62,186 nucleotides of DNA from an uncultured Campylobacter sp. (lineage in GTDB: Bacteria; Campylobacterota; Campylobacteria; Campylobacterales; Campylobacteraceae): NCBI RefSeq assembly GCF_938045775.1, contig NZ_CALIBH010000074.1, positions 1 through 62,186 on the forward strand. Direction: 5' to 3'. Below are positions 18,512 to 27,429 of this stretch, piece after piece; the first letter of the stretch is position 1; every line of letters begins with the position of its first letter. The position numbers were made by a program, and so were the translations under genes. Below the pieces are notes generated by a model. It ran no database searches. It was not told the DNA's origin and was given only the letters and a program-made list of their open reading frames with translations.

Positions 18512-18760
18512 ATGGACTTGAGACGAAATAGGAGATCGCAAAGACAGCATGAAACCGGCTCAAATTTTATCGCTGCTTTCGCATATAGCTTTCGGGTCGC
18601 TTATAGGTTAAAATTCAGAGATAATAACCCGTGGGAGTTCGCAATCGCGCTTTTTGCTTACGCGATTTTGTTTGCTTTTTATCCGCAGAGCTTGCTTAAC
18701 GATAATAAAAAGACGATCGCCCTGCTGCTATTTATGGCGCTTTTGATCGTGATCGTATAA
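18512..18760 (+). CDS. small putative membrane protein (82 residues)
   Basis: Basic N-terminus (DLRRNRRSQRQ) followed by two hydrophobic stretches, about residues 43-56 and 68-82, the second ending in ALLIVIV. The region between is polar (NDNKKT). Ribosome-binding site is poor. It may be a real two-helix membrane protein or a fortuitous frame; the hydrophobic pattern favours coding. Confidence 0.45.
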   Translation: MDLRRNRRSQRQHETGSNFIAAFAYSFRVAYRLKFRDNNPWEFAIALFAYAILFAFYPQSLLNDNKKTIALLLFMALLIVIV

Positions 18761-18898
18761 CGGCGCCTATAAGTCGGCGGGATCGGTTGCGGCGGCGGTG
18801 CGATCCACCTTTGATTGCAGCAACGCGCAAGAGCGATACTATTTTTAAAATTTATTGTAAAATTAGAGCGTTAATTTATTAAAATTTAAAGGGTCGGT

Positions 18899-19594
18899 AT
18901 GCAGATAAATTTAGACGACGTGAGGATTGAGAGCGGTTGGAAAGAGGCGCTTAGGGAGGAATTTTTAAGCGAGTATTTTGCGAAGATCAAAGAAAATCTA
19001 CTCGCCGCAAAGGCGCGCGAGATCGTCTATCCACCCGGAAATTTGATCTTTAACGCCTTTAATCTCACCCCGTTTGAGCGGGTGCGAGCGGTGATTTTGG
19101 GGCAGGATCCCTACCACGGCGCGCATCAGGCGATGGGGCTTAGCTTTTCGGTGCCGCACGGCGTGCGAATTCCGCCCAGCCTCGTAAATATCTACAAAGA
19201 GATTAAAAGCGATCTGGGTATCAGCGAGCCTGAAAGCGGCGATCTGAGCTACTGGGCGAAGCAGGGCGTGCTACTACTTAATGCGAGCCTTAGCGTGGGC
19301 GCGAACCGCGCGAACTCTCACAGCGGCTTTGGTTGGCAAATTTTCACCGACGCCGTGATTAAAATTTTAAGCGCTAGGCGGCAAAGCCTGGTCTTTATGC
19401 TGTGGGGAAATTTTGCCAAAGCAAAATCGGCCCTGATTGATGCGCAGAGGCATCTCATTTTAACCGCCGCGCATCCCAGTCCGCTTGCAGGAGGGGCGTT
19501 TTTTGGCTGCAAGCATTTTAGCAGATGCAACGAATATCTGCGCGCGCACGGCCTAGGGGAGATCGATTGGGATCTAAATCACGGCGCAGATTAA
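18899..19594 (+). CDS. ung: uracil-DNA glycosylase
   Basis: Removes uracil from DNA at the start of base excision repair. 231 residues, family length. Motif A GQDPYHG (68-74, catalytic Asp70), LLLNASLSV (uracil pocket Asn) and motif B HPSPLAGG with His192 are intact, as is IPPSLVNIYKEI. Start ATG after AAAGGGTCGGT. Single-gene unit. Confidence 0.96.
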   Translation: MQINLDDVRIESGWKEALREEFLSEYFAKIKENLLAAKAREIVYPPGNLIFNAFNLTPFERVRAVILGQDPYHGAHQAMGLSFSVPHGVRIPPSLVNIYKEIKSDLGISEPESGDLSYWAKQGVLLLNASLSVGANRANSHSGFGWQIFTDAVIKILSARRQSLVFMLWGNFAKAKSALIDAQRHLILTAAHPSPLAGGAFFGCKHFSRCNEYLRAHGLGEIDWDLNHGAD

Positions 19595-19766
19595 ATGTAT
19601 TTTAAATGAAATTTGCGTAAAATGCGCCGCAAAATTTCAAAGGTAAAGAAATTTTAAAAAATGTCGAAAGGAGAAGTGAGCGAATAATATACGACCGGCT
19701 TAAGACGGCTTGCCGAAGCGACGCAGATGCGCGGCTAGGCTAATCATTGCAAATTAAAGGAACGAT

Positions 19767-20573
19767 ATGAAAAAGATAATTTTGGGAATTTTATTGCTAT
19801 TTACAAGTAGTGTAGTGGCAAATACCCTATCTGAGATTAGGCAATCGGGCAGTGTGCGCGTAGGCGTATTTGAGGCGCAACCGCCTTTTAGTAAATTTGA
19901 AGACGGCAAATTTCAAGGATTTGAGGTGACTTTAGCCGAGGCGCTATCAAAAGATATATTTGGTGGCAAAGCGGGCAAGGTAGAATTCGTACCCGTAAAG
20001 GCTAGTGAGCGTTTAAAAGTGTTGGAAGAAAATAAAGTAGATATGGTGCTTGCGACCTTTACGATCACAAATGAGCGTAAGCAGGTGGTCGATTTTACGA
20101 CGCCGTATTTCGCAGTAAATATCGGCGTGCTAACCCGCAAGGGCGATAAGATCAAAACTATGTCTGATTTACACGATAAGCCGATCATTGCAGAAAGCGG
20201 TACGACTAGCGAGGCATATTTTAAAAAAGAAGGTTTTGAAATCATAAATTGCGCTACTGCACACGAATGCTATAAAATTCTAAAAGAGGGCAAGGGTGCT
20301 GGCTTTGCACACGATAATTTATTAGTTCTTGCCTACGCGGTCGTAGATAGCGACACTGAAGTAAATATTAAGAATTTGGGCGTTTCGGATTTCTTGGGCA
20401 TTGCGGTTTCTAAGGGCAATAAGGATCTGCTTGAGTTCTTAAACGGCGAGTTAATTAAGCTTAGTAAAGACGGCTTTATGAAAAAGACCTATGATGAGGC
20501 GATCGAGCCGTATTATAAGGGCACTGCGGAGAAAAAATATTTCTTGCTGGATGATCTTTATAGCTTAGTTTAG
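19767..20573 (+). CDS. periplasmic amino-acid-binding protein, family 3 (copy 1)
   Basis: Solute-binding protein resembling PEB1/CjaA of Campylobacter, delivering polar amino acids to an ABC importer. Signal peptide (KK, hydrophobic core, cleavage near VVAN). SVRVGVFEAQPPFSKFEDGK, GFEVTLAEALSKDIFG, and DMVLATFTITNERKQVVDFT-type ligand loop are diagnostic. 268 residues. The C-terminus KKYFLLDDLYSLV is shared with the two downstream copies. Strong RBS (AAAGGAACG). No permease or ATPase gene lies nearby. Confidence 0.9.
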   Translation: MKKIILGILLLFTSSVVANTLSEIRQSGSVRVGVFEAQPPFSKFEDGKFQGFEVTLAEALSKDIFGGKAGKVEFVPVKASERLKVLEENKVDMVLATFTITNERKQVVDFTTPYFAVNIGVLTRKGDKIKTMSDLHDKPIIAESGTTSEAYFKKEGFEIINCATAHECYKILKEGKGAGFAHDNLLVLAYAVVDSDTEVNIKNLGVSDFLGIAVSKGNKDLLEFLNGELIKLSKDGFMKKTYDEAIEPYYKGTAEKKYFLLDDLYSLV

Positions 20574-21009
20574 GCGGTCGTAGCGGTACAGCACGCCTGC
20601 ATTTGCTTGCAGTAAGCATAGCTGTGTGCTCTCGCCAGGTAAAATTTAAAGGGCTCGCATAGCCTTGCTATTTTGTCCGACTTTGCGAGCTTGGTTTAGA
20701 TTGTAAGATTTTACTAACGCGTCGTTACAGAATTTATAAAATTCCATAGAATTTCGCAGCAGCGCGCTATTTTTATGGCGCTAATAGACGCACAGAATTT
20801 TATAGCGAAGCGCTAAAATTTAATGAGAGCAGGCGGAGCTTGGCGCAAGGCAGCAAAATTTAAAAAGCCTCTATCATTATGCTTAGAAATTTTAGTTGCG
20901 AAATTTTATCGCTAAGCTCGTAATTTAGGGAATAGTTTCGGTTCTAGTAAAATGAAATTTTAAGAAAATTTACATTACAATTACGAAAAATTTAAAATTC
21001 AAGGAGGAA
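20574..21009. other. non-coding gap between binding-protein copies 1 and 2
   Basis: About 435 bases without a credible gene. It contains a small hairpin (CTGCA/TGCAG near 20600) and several AAAATTTTA-type motifs. Copies 2 and 3 probably have their own promoter in the AT-rich last 80 bases. Confidence 0.5.
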
Positions 21010-21012
21010 ATT

Positions 21013-21819
21013 ACGAAAAAGTCATTTTTTCTTATTCTATTGTCGGCGATCTTTGTTTTTGCGAATTCCTTAAGCGAAATAAAGCAAAGCAAGGTTATCA
21101 GAGTGGGCGTTTATGAAAATGAGCCGCCTTTTAGTAAGTCGAGCGAGAAAGGCTTTGAGGGATTTGAGGTCGAGCTTGCCAATGCGCTAGCCGGTAAAAT
21201 TTTCGGTAACAGCGGTGGTCGTATCGAGCTCATACCGGTAACAAACGAAGTGCGTTTTCCGATGCTGCAAAACAACCAAGCCGATATGATAATCGCGGCT
21301 GCAAGTATCACTGAAGAGCGTAAGGGCAGCGTAGATTTTTCGATGCCGTATTTTACGGTAAATTTGGGAATTTTAACGAAAAAAGACTCAAATATTCACA
21401 AAATAGGCGATCTGATGGGCAAAAAGATCGGCGTCATCCGCAAGACTACCGGCGAAGCGTATATCAAAAAGGACGGCGGTTATAATGTTTCTTATTGCAA
21501 CGATTCGGTCGATTGCTATAGGAGATTAAAAAGTGGCGAGATCGACGGGTATTGCAACAACAACCTTTTTGTAATGGTCTATCCGATCGTAGATCCTGCA
21601 GTCGAAGTCAATATCAAAAATCTAGGCGATAATGTATTCTTGGGCGTCGCGGTGCAAAAGGGTAACGCGGAGCTGCTAGAAGCGATCAATAAAGGCTTGA
21701 TCGCGCTTAGCAAAGAGGGCTTTTTCAAAAAGGCTTACGAGGATACTTTTGAATCCTTCTATAAAGGCACCGTCGATAAAAAATATTTCTTACTCGACGA
21801 TCTTTACAGCTTTTTTTAA
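21013..21819 (+). CDS. periplasmic amino-acid-binding protein, family 3 (copy 2), start codon reads ACG
   Basis: Close paralogue of the next gene: VIRVGVYENEPPFSKSSEKG, GFEVELANALAGKIFG, MIIAAASITEERKGSVDFS, and the same C-terminus KKYFLLDDLYSFF. Aligning the three copies puts the start at 21013, where the codon is ACG, not ATG. From there the frame reads TKKSFFLILLSAIFVFANS, a good signal peptide, and the length becomes 268 residues, identical to both siblings. An excellent AAGGAGG (21001-21007) sits five bases upstream of the ACG. The first standard start, TTG 21040, would lose the positively charged end of the signal peptide. So either ACG initiates poorly, or ATT 21010 is used, or the gene is silenced, or this is a sequencing error. 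Confidence 0.85.
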   Translation, partial: TKKSFFLILLSAIFVFANSLSEIKQSKVIRVGVYENEPPFSKSSEKGFEGFEVELANALAGKIFGNSGGRIELIPVTNEVRFPMLQNNQADMIIAAASITEERKGSVDFSMPYFTVNLGILTKKDSNIHKIGDLMGKKIGVIRKTTGEAYIKKDGGYNVSYCNDSVDCYRRLKSGEIDGYCNNNLFVMVYPIVDPAVEVNIKNLGDNVFLGVAVQKGNAELLEAINKGLIALSKEGFFKKAYEDTFESFYKGTVDKKYFLLDDLYSFF

Positions 21820-21836
21820 TAAAAAAGGAATTTGAA

Positions 21837-22643
21837 ATGAAAAAATCACTGTTTTTAATTGTTTTATCTTGCATCTTTGCGCTTGCGAATTCTTTAAGCC
21901 AAATAAAGCAGAGTAAAGTCATTCGTATCGCTGTTTATGAAAATGAGCCTCCATTTAGTAGAGTTACGGATAACGGCTTTGAGGGCTTTGACGTAGAGCT
22001 TGCTAATGCAATCGGAGGCAAAATTTTAGGCGATACCGGCGGCAGGATCGAGCTCATACCGGTATCGGCGCAAGCGCGCTTTCCGTCCATTCAAAATAAT
22101 CAGGCAGATATGCTTATCGCGGCTGCAAGCGTTACTGAGGAGAGAAAGAAAAATTATGAGTTTTCGATGCCCTATCTTTCGGTAAATTCCGGAGTTTTAA
22201 CCAGAAAAAGCGACAATATCCAAAAAATAAGCGATCTGCGAGGTAAGAAAGTAGGCGTCATTCGCGGCTCGACGGGCGAAGCGTTTATGCAAAAGGACGG
22301 CGGCTACAATCTAGTGTATTGCAAAAATTCCTCCGATTGCTACAAGCGGTTAAAGAGCGGCGAGATCGACGGCGCGTGCGACGATAATCTATTTGTGATG
22401 GTCTATCCGGTCGCAGATCCTAGCGTCGAGGTTAATATCAAAAGCCTCGGCGAGAACGTATTTTTAGGCATCGCGATGCAAAAGGGCAACGCAGATCTCG
22501 CAGAAGCCGTTAATCAAGCGCTCATCTCACTCAGCAAAGAGGGCTTTTTCAAAAAGGCATATAACGATACTTTCGAGCCTTTCTACAAAGGCACCGTCGA
22601 TAAAAAATACTTCCTTTTAGACGACATATACAGCTTCTTTTAG
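21837..22643 (+). CDS. periplasmic amino-acid-binding protein, family 3 (copy 3)
   Basis: 268 residues with a signal peptide (KKSLFLIVLSCIFALANS) and family-3 binding motifs: VIRIAVYENEPPFSRVTDNG, GFDVELANAIGGKILG, MLIAAASVTEERKKNYEFS. It has ATG and AAAAAGGA 17 bases after copy 2, so the two form an operon. Copies 2 and 3 are much closer to each other than to copy 1 and share CDDNLFVMVYP-like segments and FEPFYKGTVDKKYFLLDD. Ligand is probably a polar or acidic amino acid; transporter partner is elsewhere. Confidence 0.9.
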   Translation: MKKSLFLIVLSCIFALANSLSQIKQSKVIRIAVYENEPPFSRVTDNGFEGFDVELANAIGGKILGDTGGRIELIPVSAQARFPSIQNNQADMLIAAASVTEERKKNYEFSMPYLSVNSGVLTRKSDNIQKISDLRGKKVGVIRGSTGEAFMQKDGGYNLVYCKNSSDCYKRLKSGEIDGACDDNLFVMVYPVADPSVEVNIKSLGENVFLGIAMQKGNADLAEAVNQALISLSKEGFFKKAYNDTFEPFYKGTVDKKYFLLDDIYSFF

Positions 22644-22662
22644 AATTTTAAATTTTGATTGT

Positions 22663-22703
22663 GGGTCGGGATTTGAAGCTTCGCGGCTTTAAATTCTAAC
22701 CCG
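22663..22703 (+). terminator. hairpin after the binding-protein tandem
   Basis: GGGT/ACCC outer arms with ATTT-AAGC and GCTT-AAAT inner arms around 22663-22702. No long T-run follows, so it may be a transcript-end stabiliser. Confidence 0.35.
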
Positions 22704-22877
22704 CGCATAACCGGCGTGTCATTAAAATTCCATATCAAAATTTTGTCCTAAAACCTCATTTCAAATTTTATTAGTCCCGCCGCCGCGCCGAAGCCCGGCA
22801 TACACACGTCAGTCGCAGTCTTTAGTATTTGCGAGCATTTAAGGCGCGCAAAATTAGATCAAGCTAAACTTTAAATT

Positions 22878-23627
22878 TTACTTCGAGCCCTTGGAATTTT
22901 TTAAATCCTCCATGCGCTCCTGCTGAGCTTGCACGAACGCGTCGTATCTGATAAAAAGATAATCTTTGATCTCAAAAATCATCAACGTAAAAATCGAAGG
23001 CAGCGTGAAAAATCTAATCGTCATAAACACCAGATCAAGCGCGCTTAACTCATCCTCGCTCGCTCGATACCCTCTCGCGCTCGCGGTTAAAATCCCATGT
23101 AGCGCCTCGTAGTTGTAAAGGATGAAAATCGTCACAAAAAGCGTCGAGAGCTTCGATACGATCTTATTCATGATCTGCGCCACGTCCTCATCTGCGATCA
23201 CCGACATCGCAAACCACACGAGGGTGAAAAATAGCGGAAAGACGATGTTAAAATTTAGCGAGTTATCAAGCTTCTGCGCACCCGTCACCGCGATGATCGC
23301 AAACACCGCCGCAAAGGGGATCACAAATAGCGCGAAGGTCATCGCCGATTTTATCGCCTTAAAAAAGCTATACGCAAGCAGGGGCGAGCCCAAAGCGAGT
23401 AAAAAGATTGTCAGCGCGTAGTTTGCTTTGGCAAAATCGTATAGGTTAAACAGCGCAAATACCGATGCTGCTGCAAGTAGCGGCACGCTTAGTTTAAAGA
23501 GCGCCCCGTATTTAGCGTAAGCGTGCGATACGACGGCATCGAGCCTGCTAAATTTGACGTTTAAGCTTTGCGCCCTGATGAAAAACAAAATGACGAATTT
23601 AACGATTGCGTTTGGGCTCATACGCAC
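22878..23627 (-). CDS. multi-pass membrane protein, unknown function
   Basis: 249 residues with about six hydrophobic segments (roughly 44-66, 70-88, 92-106, 109-124, 137-155, 171-186 and a partial one near 225) and a cytoplasmic, charged C-terminal tail (QAQQERMEDLKNSKGSK). The N-terminus is basic and amphipathic. I do not recognise a family and see no catalytic motif. It is alone on the minus strand, about 235 bases from the end of the binding-protein operon. Confidence 0.75.
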   Translation of the reverse strand: MRMSPNAIVKFVILFFIRAQSLNVKFSRLDAVVSHAYAKYGALFKLSVPLLAAASVFALFNLYDFAKANYALTIFLLALGSPLLAYSFFKAIKSAMTFALFVIPFAAVFAIIAVTGAQKLDNSLNFNIVFPLFFTLVWFAMSVIADEDVAQIMNKIVSKLSTLFVTIFILYNYEALHGILTASARGYRASEDELSALDLVFMTIRFFTLPSIFTLMIFEIKDYLFIRYDAFVQAQQERMEDLKNSKGSK

Positions 23628-24349
23628 CTTTCCATTTAAATTTATGAAATTTTATCCGCGGAGCCTGTCTGTAGAATTAGGCTTTGCCAACGGCTTATGC
23701 GGCCTACGTTAAAATTTCATCGCGCTCTCGTTGCGTTGCTATCTTGCCGTCTCTCGGGCTCTGTCTTTTGGCTACGTGAGGTGGAACTGCGCGCTTTGGC
23801 TTGCATAGCGTCTCGCTAGCAAGCCTTTTCGGGTTGCGACGTGCTACGGCAGCGCCCATTCGGCTCGGCGCGCGATACTTTGCTTGTGGTATCCGCGTCG
23901 TGCCCGCGCATGAGAGCTTAGCGCTGCTAAAATTTTACCGGCTCTTAGCCCTATGCGATACGTCCTGCGCGCCGCGATAGAATTTTGCGCGACGCAAGGA
24001 CCTATCGGGCTTGGCTTTGCGCCACATTGAGGCAAAATTTTAAAATTTGCGCCGCAAAGCGCTCGCCTTGTATTGGCCTGGGATGGGGCGCGAATGATTA
24101 AAATTTAACCGCACCATTGCCGAGCCGTTTTAAAGCTCAAACGAATTTTTGAGCCGCTACGATACGTGAAATTCCAAAAATCGCGCTTTAGCGATCAAGC
24201 TCATTTGCGCTTGCTTGCGAGCCATGCAAAAAGCGGCGCACTTGCGCCCTTCACCGCGCCCATGCAAAAGCAACGCGTCCCTTGCCGCTCAAAGTCCATT
24301 TCCGCTCGCTTGCGCCGCCCGCTAAACCGAGGCTAAGAAGCGCGCCGCC
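23628..24349. other. about 720 bases without a recognisable gene
   Basis: GC-rich spacer with scattered AAAATTTTA motifs. Short frames exist on both strands but none has a ribosome site, protein-like composition or family resemblance. It may be decayed sequence. Similar-looking spacers occur at 11387, 13204, 34083 and 40570. Confidence 0.5.
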
Positions 24350-25699
24350 TCACATCCAATCTAAAATTTGCGTGATCTCGGTAGCGTGAAAAATTTTAAG
24401 CCCCTGCGCGTTTTGCGGCTTCATCGGGACGATCGCGTTTTTAAATTTCTGCATCGAGGCTTCCTTCAGGCGCGCATCGAGGTTGAAGATCTCTCTGATC
24501 TCGCCGTTTAGACTCACCTCGCCGATGAAGACGCTCTCTTTGCTGATCGGACGGTTTTTGAAGCTGCTTACGATCGCCGCGACGACGGCTAGATCGCACG
24601 CCGTTTCGGTGATCTTTACGCCGCCGCTTACGTTTACGAAGACGTCGTATCCGCCAAGCCCGATCTCAAGCTTGCGATCAAGTAGCGCTAGAAGCATATC
24701 GAGGCGGTTTTTATCAAAGCCCGTAGCGCTGCGCTTGGGGTAGCCGCTCTCGCACACGAGCGCTTGGATCTCCACGACGAGCGCGCGCGTACCCTCCATC
24801 GTGATCGTGATCGCCGAGCCACTTACCGCCTTGCCGCGCGTGAAAAATTTACTCGCGACATCCTTGGCGCTTACGAGCCCGTGCGGCCCCATCTCGAAAA
24901 TCCCCACCTCGCTCGTAGCCCCGAAGCGGTTTTTAAAACCGCGTAAAATTCTAAGCTGCTTGCTCGCATCGCCCTCGAAATACAGCACTACGTCCACCAT
25001 ATGCTCTAGTATACGCGGGCCCGCGATTGAGCCCTCTTTGGTGATGTGGCCGATGATGAAGATCGAAATCCCGCGCGCTTTAGCAAGTCGCATCAGCTCG
25101 AACGTGATCTCGCGCACCTGCGTGATCGAGCCCGGCGCAGAGGAGGCTTTGTCGCTAAAAAGCGTCTGGATACTGTCGATGACGATAAATTTATAATCCC
25201 TGCGCTCCACCTCTTCAAGCACGGCGCCCAGATTTATCTCGGTGAGCAAAAACAGCTGCTCGCTTATCGCGCCTAGCCGCTGCGCACGCATTTTGATCTG
25301 GCTGGCGCTCTCCTCGCCGCTCACGTAAAGCACGGCGCGGTCGTCGCTTGCTAAATTTGCCGCGATTTTAAGCAGTAGCGTGGATTTTCCGATACCGGGG
25401 CTGCCGCCGATTAGCACGAGCGAGCCTTCCACGACGCCGCCTCCGAGGACTAAATTTAGCTCGCTATCCTTGGTGTCGATGCGCGAAATTTGCTCGATCT
25501 GTATCTCGCTGATCGCTTTGGCGCTTGCGGACGAGGCGCGGGCAAGCTCGCCCTCGATCTCTTTTAGCGCTTTGATCTGAGCGGGCTTGAGTTCGACGAA
25601 GCTATCAAACGCGCCGCAGTCGGGGCATCTGCCGAGCCATCTGCTTTGCTGATTGCCGCAGTGCTGGCACTCAAAAATCGTGGTTTTAACTTTCGCCAT
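24350..25699 (-). CDS. radA: RadA, DNA repair/recombination ATPase
   Basis: RecA-like branch-migration helicase with an N-terminal zinc finger. 449 residues, full length. Zinc finger CQHCGNQQSRWLGRCPDCGAF (Cys10, 13, 25, 28 approximately), Walker A GGSPGIGKSTLLLK, Walker B FIVIDSIQTLF, the RadA motif KNRFG followed by TSEVGIFEMG, and the Lon-protease-like C-terminal domain (YDVFVNVSGGVKITETACDLA). Single-gene unit, divergent from brnQ. Confidence 0.96.
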   Translation of the reverse strand: MAKVKTTIFECQHCGNQQSRWLGRCPDCGAFDSFVELKPAQIKALKEIEGELARASSASAKAISEIQIEQISRIDTKDSELNLVLGGGVVEGSLVLIGGSPGIGKSTLLLKIAANLASDDRAVLYVSGEESASQIKMRAQRLGAISEQLFLLTEINLGAVLEEVERRDYKFIVIDSIQTLFSDKASSAPGSITQVREITFELMRLAKARGISIFIIGHITKEGSIAGPRILEHMVDVVLYFEGDASKQLRILRGFKNRFGATSEVGIFEMGPHGLVSAKDVASKFFTRGKAVSGSAITITMEGTRALVVEIQALVCESGYPKRSATGFDKNRLDMLLALLDRKLEIGLGGYDVFVNVSGGVKITETACDLAVVAAIVSSFKNRPISKESVFIGEVSLNGEIREIFNLDARLKEASMQKFKNAIVPMKPQNAQGLKIFHATEITQILDWM

Positions 25700-25851
25700 T
25701 TTTATCCTCGCTCATTTTCGCTTAAATTTAGCCTCAAGCTTTGCGAAATTATACTTAAAATTTTTAAAATTTTAGCCGCCCCGCGCGCTGCGTGTCCGCC
25801 AAAAAATCGTAAAAAAGCTAATTTTTAGCTAAATTTCGGCTAAATTTAAAT

Positions 25852-25877
25852 ATGTTTTAAACATTTGTAACTACAAT
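25852..25877 (+). promoter_or_regulatory. palindrome plus -10 box upstream of brnQ
   Basis: ATGTTT-T-AAACAT (25852-25864) is a perfect 6-bp inverted repeat that occupies the -35 region of a TACAAT -10 box (25872-25877), about 33 bases before the brnQ ATG. A second perfect palindrome, AGCTAA-TTT-TTAGCT, lies at 25816-25830. The placement suggests a repressor or activator site. Confidence 0.45.
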
Positions 25878-25909
25878 ATAAGTTTCAAATCCAGCAGGGA
25901 AGGTTTAAG

Positions 25910-27241
25910 ATGAAGGGCAAGCTTAGTAGAAGCCAGTTTTTGACGATATCGCTTACGCTGTTTGCGATGTTTTTCGGTGCGGGAAATTTTATTTTTCCGC
26001 CGGGTCTTGGCAGGGAATCGGGGCAAAATTTTTATATTGCGATAATGTTTTTTTGCGCTACGGCGGTGCTTCTGCCAGTACTGGGCGTTGCGGGTATCGC
26101 GCGTGCCAAGGGGCTTCAGAGCCTGGTGCGCCGTATAGATCCGGTGTTTGCGATCGTTTTTACCGCGCTTTTATATCTTACGATCGGGCCGCTTTTTGCG
26201 ATACCGCGCGCGGCGAATATGCCTTTTGACATCGCGATCAAGCCTTTTATTGCGGAAGAGCGTCTTCAAATTTGGCTATTTGTTTATTCTGCGGCATATT
26301 TTGCGCTGAACTATTACATCTGCATGAACCCTTCAAAGCTTGTCGATCTGCTCGGAAAATACCTCACGCCGATACTTTTGGCGCTTATTTTGTTACTTTT
26401 CGGCGCGGGATTTTTGTTTCCGATCGGAAGCTTCGTAGCTCCTAGCGGAGAGTATGTCGATCATGCCGCAGCAAAGGGCTTCGTAGAGGGCTATCAGACG
26501 ATGGATGCGCTTGCATCGTTGGCATTTGGAATCATCGTAATTAACGCTATTAAAGCAACCGGCGTTAGCGACGAGAAGCACCTCGTCACCTCTACCATAA
26601 AAGCGGGAATGATGTCGGGCGTCATACTGATGACGATATATTTTATGCTGGGCTATCTGGGTGCGACCTCTGCTGAGCTTTTCAAAGATACGCCGAATAT
26701 CAACGGAGCGGAGCTTCTGTCGCGAGTAAGCGATCATTACTTCGGAAGAATTGGCGTCGTGATCCTAGGCAGCGCGTTTTTCCTAGCCTGCATCACCACG
26801 ACGCTGGGTCTTATAAGCTCGGCTAGCGAATACTTCGAGGAGCTTACGAAAGGCAAGATCAAATATAAAACCTGGGCGATCGCTTGGTGCGTGATCGGCT
26901 TTGGAGTTGCAAATTTCGGCCTTACGACCATCATCAAGGGCTCCATCCCCGTGCTCGTCGCCATCTATCCGATCTCGATCATGCTGATAATCCTCTCGCT
27001 GATTAATCCGTGGATCGATTCGAGCAAGCTGATTTACCGCGCCTGCGTCTATGTCTGCGTAGTCGAGGGCGTCATAAACGGACTTGATATTTTGGGGATT
27101 TCGGTGCCGCTTGTAACGTCGTTTGTGAAGATGATGCCGTTTTACGATTCGATGCTCGGCTGGATCGTGCCTAGCACCTTAACCTTCGCCGTGACATACG
27201 TGCTGCATCTGATCTTTGAAAAAAGAGACGATAGTTTTTAA
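25910..27241 (+). CDS. brnQ: BrnQ-type branched-chain amino acid:cation symporter
   Basis: Inner-membrane LIVCS-family carrier for Leu, Ile and Val coupled to Na+ or H+. 443 residues, about 12 membrane segments. The N-terminal signature FAMFFGAGNFIFPPGLGRESG is diagnostic, followed by TIGPLFAIPRAAN and a C-terminal IYPISIMLIILSL. Start ATG after GGGAAGG. Single-gene unit divergent from radA. Confidence 0.94.
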   Translation: MKGKLSRSQFLTISLTLFAMFFGAGNFIFPPGLGRESGQNFYIAIMFFCATAVLLPVLGVAGIARAKGLQSLVRRIDPVFAIVFTALLYLTIGPLFAIPRAANMPFDIAIKPFIAEERLQIWLFVYSAAYFALNYYICMNPSKLVDLLGKYLTPILLALILLLFGAGFLFPIGSFVAPSGEYVDHAAAKGFVEGYQTMDALASLAFGIIVINAIKATGVSDEKHLVTSTIKAGMMSGVILMTIYFMLGYLGATSAELFKDTPNINGAELLSRVSDHYFGRIGVVILGSAFFLACITTTLGLISSASEYFEELTKGKIKYKTWAIAWCVIGFGVANFGLTTIIKGSIPVLVAIYPISIMLIILSLINPWIDSSKLIYRACVYVCVVEGVINGLDILGISVPLVTSFVKMMPFYDSMLGWIVPSTLTFAVTYVLHLIFEKRDDSF

Positions 27242-27429
27242 ATTTAAGAGCTATTTTAAAATTTAGCCGGGCTCTACGGGGCTCGGCACACTTTTAAATT
27301 TTAATTCGTCGCCGAATTTAATCTCACATATTTTTTACTGGAATTTTGACATATAAAATAAGTCGCCTTCAAAATTTTAACCTAAATTTACGCTAAAATT
27401 ATCAAAATAAAATCGCAAAAGGAAATAAG

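Noticed and set aside
19640..19766. Possible riboswitch or leader peptide before binding-protein copy 1
   Set aside because: A short MSKGEVSE frame and a CGGC/GCCG stem are present but match no riboswitch class I know and could be chance.
23844..24035. Small minus-strand ORF in the gap after radA's end
   Set aside because: Basic, low-complexity-like product, no ribosome site, no resemblance to anything; probably spacer.
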